DNA of 6,821 nt, taken from positions 1-6,821 of the forward strand of contig CAKVMU010000094.1 in the NCBI GenBank assembly GCA_934773085.1, given 5' to 3'. How positions within the stretch are numbered: position 1 is the stretch's first letter; every line of letters starts with the position of its first letter. Positions 6,274-6,821 of this stretch are shown here, piece by piece. The notes below the pieces were generated by a model. The model was not told the origin of the DNA and did not search any database. It saw only the letters and a program-made list of their open reading frames with translations. Source of the stretch: an uncultured Candidatus Melainabacteria bacterium. Its GTDB lineage: Bacteria; Cyanobacteriota; Vampirovibrionia; Gastranaerophilales; Gastranaerophilaceae. The position numbers were made by a program, and so were the translations under genes.

Positions 6274-6821
6274 TTATTTGGAACAGAAAAAAAACACTCA
6301 CCTCTATTTTGAAATAGGTGGGAATAAGTATGCTATTAATACTGCAAATGTTCTGGAAATTATGAAATTGCCGGCATTGGATTATCCGCAGAAGCTTCCG
6401 AACAATATTATAGGGCTCTTGAAGTACAACAATTTTGTTATCAATGTTGTGGATATAAGATTTTATTTGAATATAGAGGTAACCCCTTACAATTCGCACA
6501 ACGAGTTACTTATTGTTAAGACAGATGAAGTAATCTTCGGTATTATTACAGACAAAATTATCGGTATTTTACCTTTTGATACGGCGCTCGTTGACCAGAT
6601 TCCGTTTGTTGACAACAAGATGATTATTGAGTCATTGTATAAATTTAATAATCAAACAATTTTTATAGTAAATATTTATGCGTTGGAAAATCTTTTAAAA
6701 CAGCATGATAATATTCTGCCTCCGGTGGATGTTCCTGCTTTGTTTCCGCAAGACGAAGAGTCTAAAACTCTTATGACGAAGCGAACAAAGGCAATTGCCG
6801 AAAAGTCTTATTTGAGGTTAG
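6263..6821 (+). CDS. cheW: CheW-like adaptor, 3' end beyond the window
   Basis: Adaptor expected to link receptor tips to the P5 domain of the CheA hybrid. ATG 6263 overlaps the cyclase stop by 11 nt in another frame, and 186 codons are open to the right edge. Residues 12-146 fit one CheW domain. It begins THLYFEIGGNKYAINTANV with LEIMKLPALDYP following, then a central INVVDIRFYLNI and a second subdomain ELLIVKTDEVIFGIITDKI with a GILPF strand. The usual RG-xxx-P-x-(I/V)-D-L-R segment reads KYNNFVINVVDIR at about 54-66. The D-I-R end is therefore kept, while the Arg-Gly pair commonly seen in CheW is replaced. A basic helical stretch at 168-180 (SKTLMTKRTKAIA) resembles the RAxxLA-type linker found between two CheW domains in tandem-CheW proteins. 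The protein is therefore probably longer than a single-domain CheW (about 150-165 residues). It could alternatively be a CheW fused to some other domain. Confidence 0.88.
   Translation, partial: MNNNYLEQKKNTHLYFEIGGNKYAINTANVLEIMKLPALDYPQKLPNNIIGLLKYNNFVINVVDIRFYLNIEVTPYNSHNELLIVKTDEVIFGIITDKIIGILPFDTALVDQIPFVDNKMIIESLYKFNNQTIFIVNIYALENLLKQHDNILPPVDVPALFPQDEESKTLMTKRTKAIAEKSYLRL

Noticed and set aside
6140..6499. 119-codon leftward open frame across the cyclase/cheW junction
   Set aside because: The rightward cheW-like reading has clear domain logic and a ribosome binding site, so the antisense frame is a shadow.
1..6821. Mobile element, CRISPR array, tRNA or rRNA
   Set aside because: No transposase, integrase, spaced direct repeats, tRNA cloverleaf or rRNA-like segments were visible; the window is almost fully accounted for by five genes and a fragment.

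Overview
The window is an AT-rich bacterial segment (roughly 35-40% G+C by eye), densely coding, with strong Shine-Dalgarno sites, mixed ATG/GTG/TTG starts and the standard genetic code. The proteins point to a Gram-negative-type or otherwise deeply branching anaerobe-like genome. The MCP style (ATEEG-type arm) and the CheA-receiver fusion would fit the Cyanobacteria/Melainabacteria (Vampirovibrionota) neighbourhood. That placement is an inference from overall feel and is low confidence.

Layout, left to right. (1) Bases 1-70, minus strand: the first 23 codons of an unidentified gene running off the left edge. (2) Bases 71-197: a divergent intergenic region with an extended -10 promoter for coaD. 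(3) 198-674, plus: coaD, a housekeeping coenzyme A biosynthesis gene. (4) 675-716: a short convergent gap with a weak hairpin. (5) 717-4735, minus: a two-gene operon, a membrane-anchored methyl-accepting protein followed 5 nt later by a 988-residue CheA-receiver hybrid kinase. (6) 4736-4818: a divergent promoter region centred on a perfect 10-bp palindrome that supplies a -10 box on each strand. (7) 4819-6821, plus: a REC-(GAF-like)-GGDEF diguanylate cyclase, overlapped by 11 nt by a CheW-like gene that runs off the right edge.

Taken together, bases 717-6821 form a divergently arranged chemosensory cluster with a receptor, an adaptor, a hybrid kinase and a diguanylate cyclase output. This composition (MCP, CheW, CheA-REC, REC-GGDEF) is that of Wsp-type 'alternative cellular function' systems, which control cyclic di-GMP rather than flagellar switching. 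The likely flow is receptor array, then CheA autophosphorylation on His53, then phosphotransfer to the REC of the cyclase (and/or the kinase's own REC), then c-di-GMP. No cheR, cheB or stand-alone cheY is present in the window; they may lie to the right. Differences from textbook Wsp are the sensor-less two-helix receptor without an evident HAMP domain, a CheA with no recognisable P2 domain but with a helical insert carrying an internal repeat, and an extra GAF-like domain inside the cyclase.

Several start codons needed judgement: the receptor is placed at GTG 4735 (not ATG 4762), the cyclase at ATG 4819 (not GTG 4795), and the kinase at TTG 3683.
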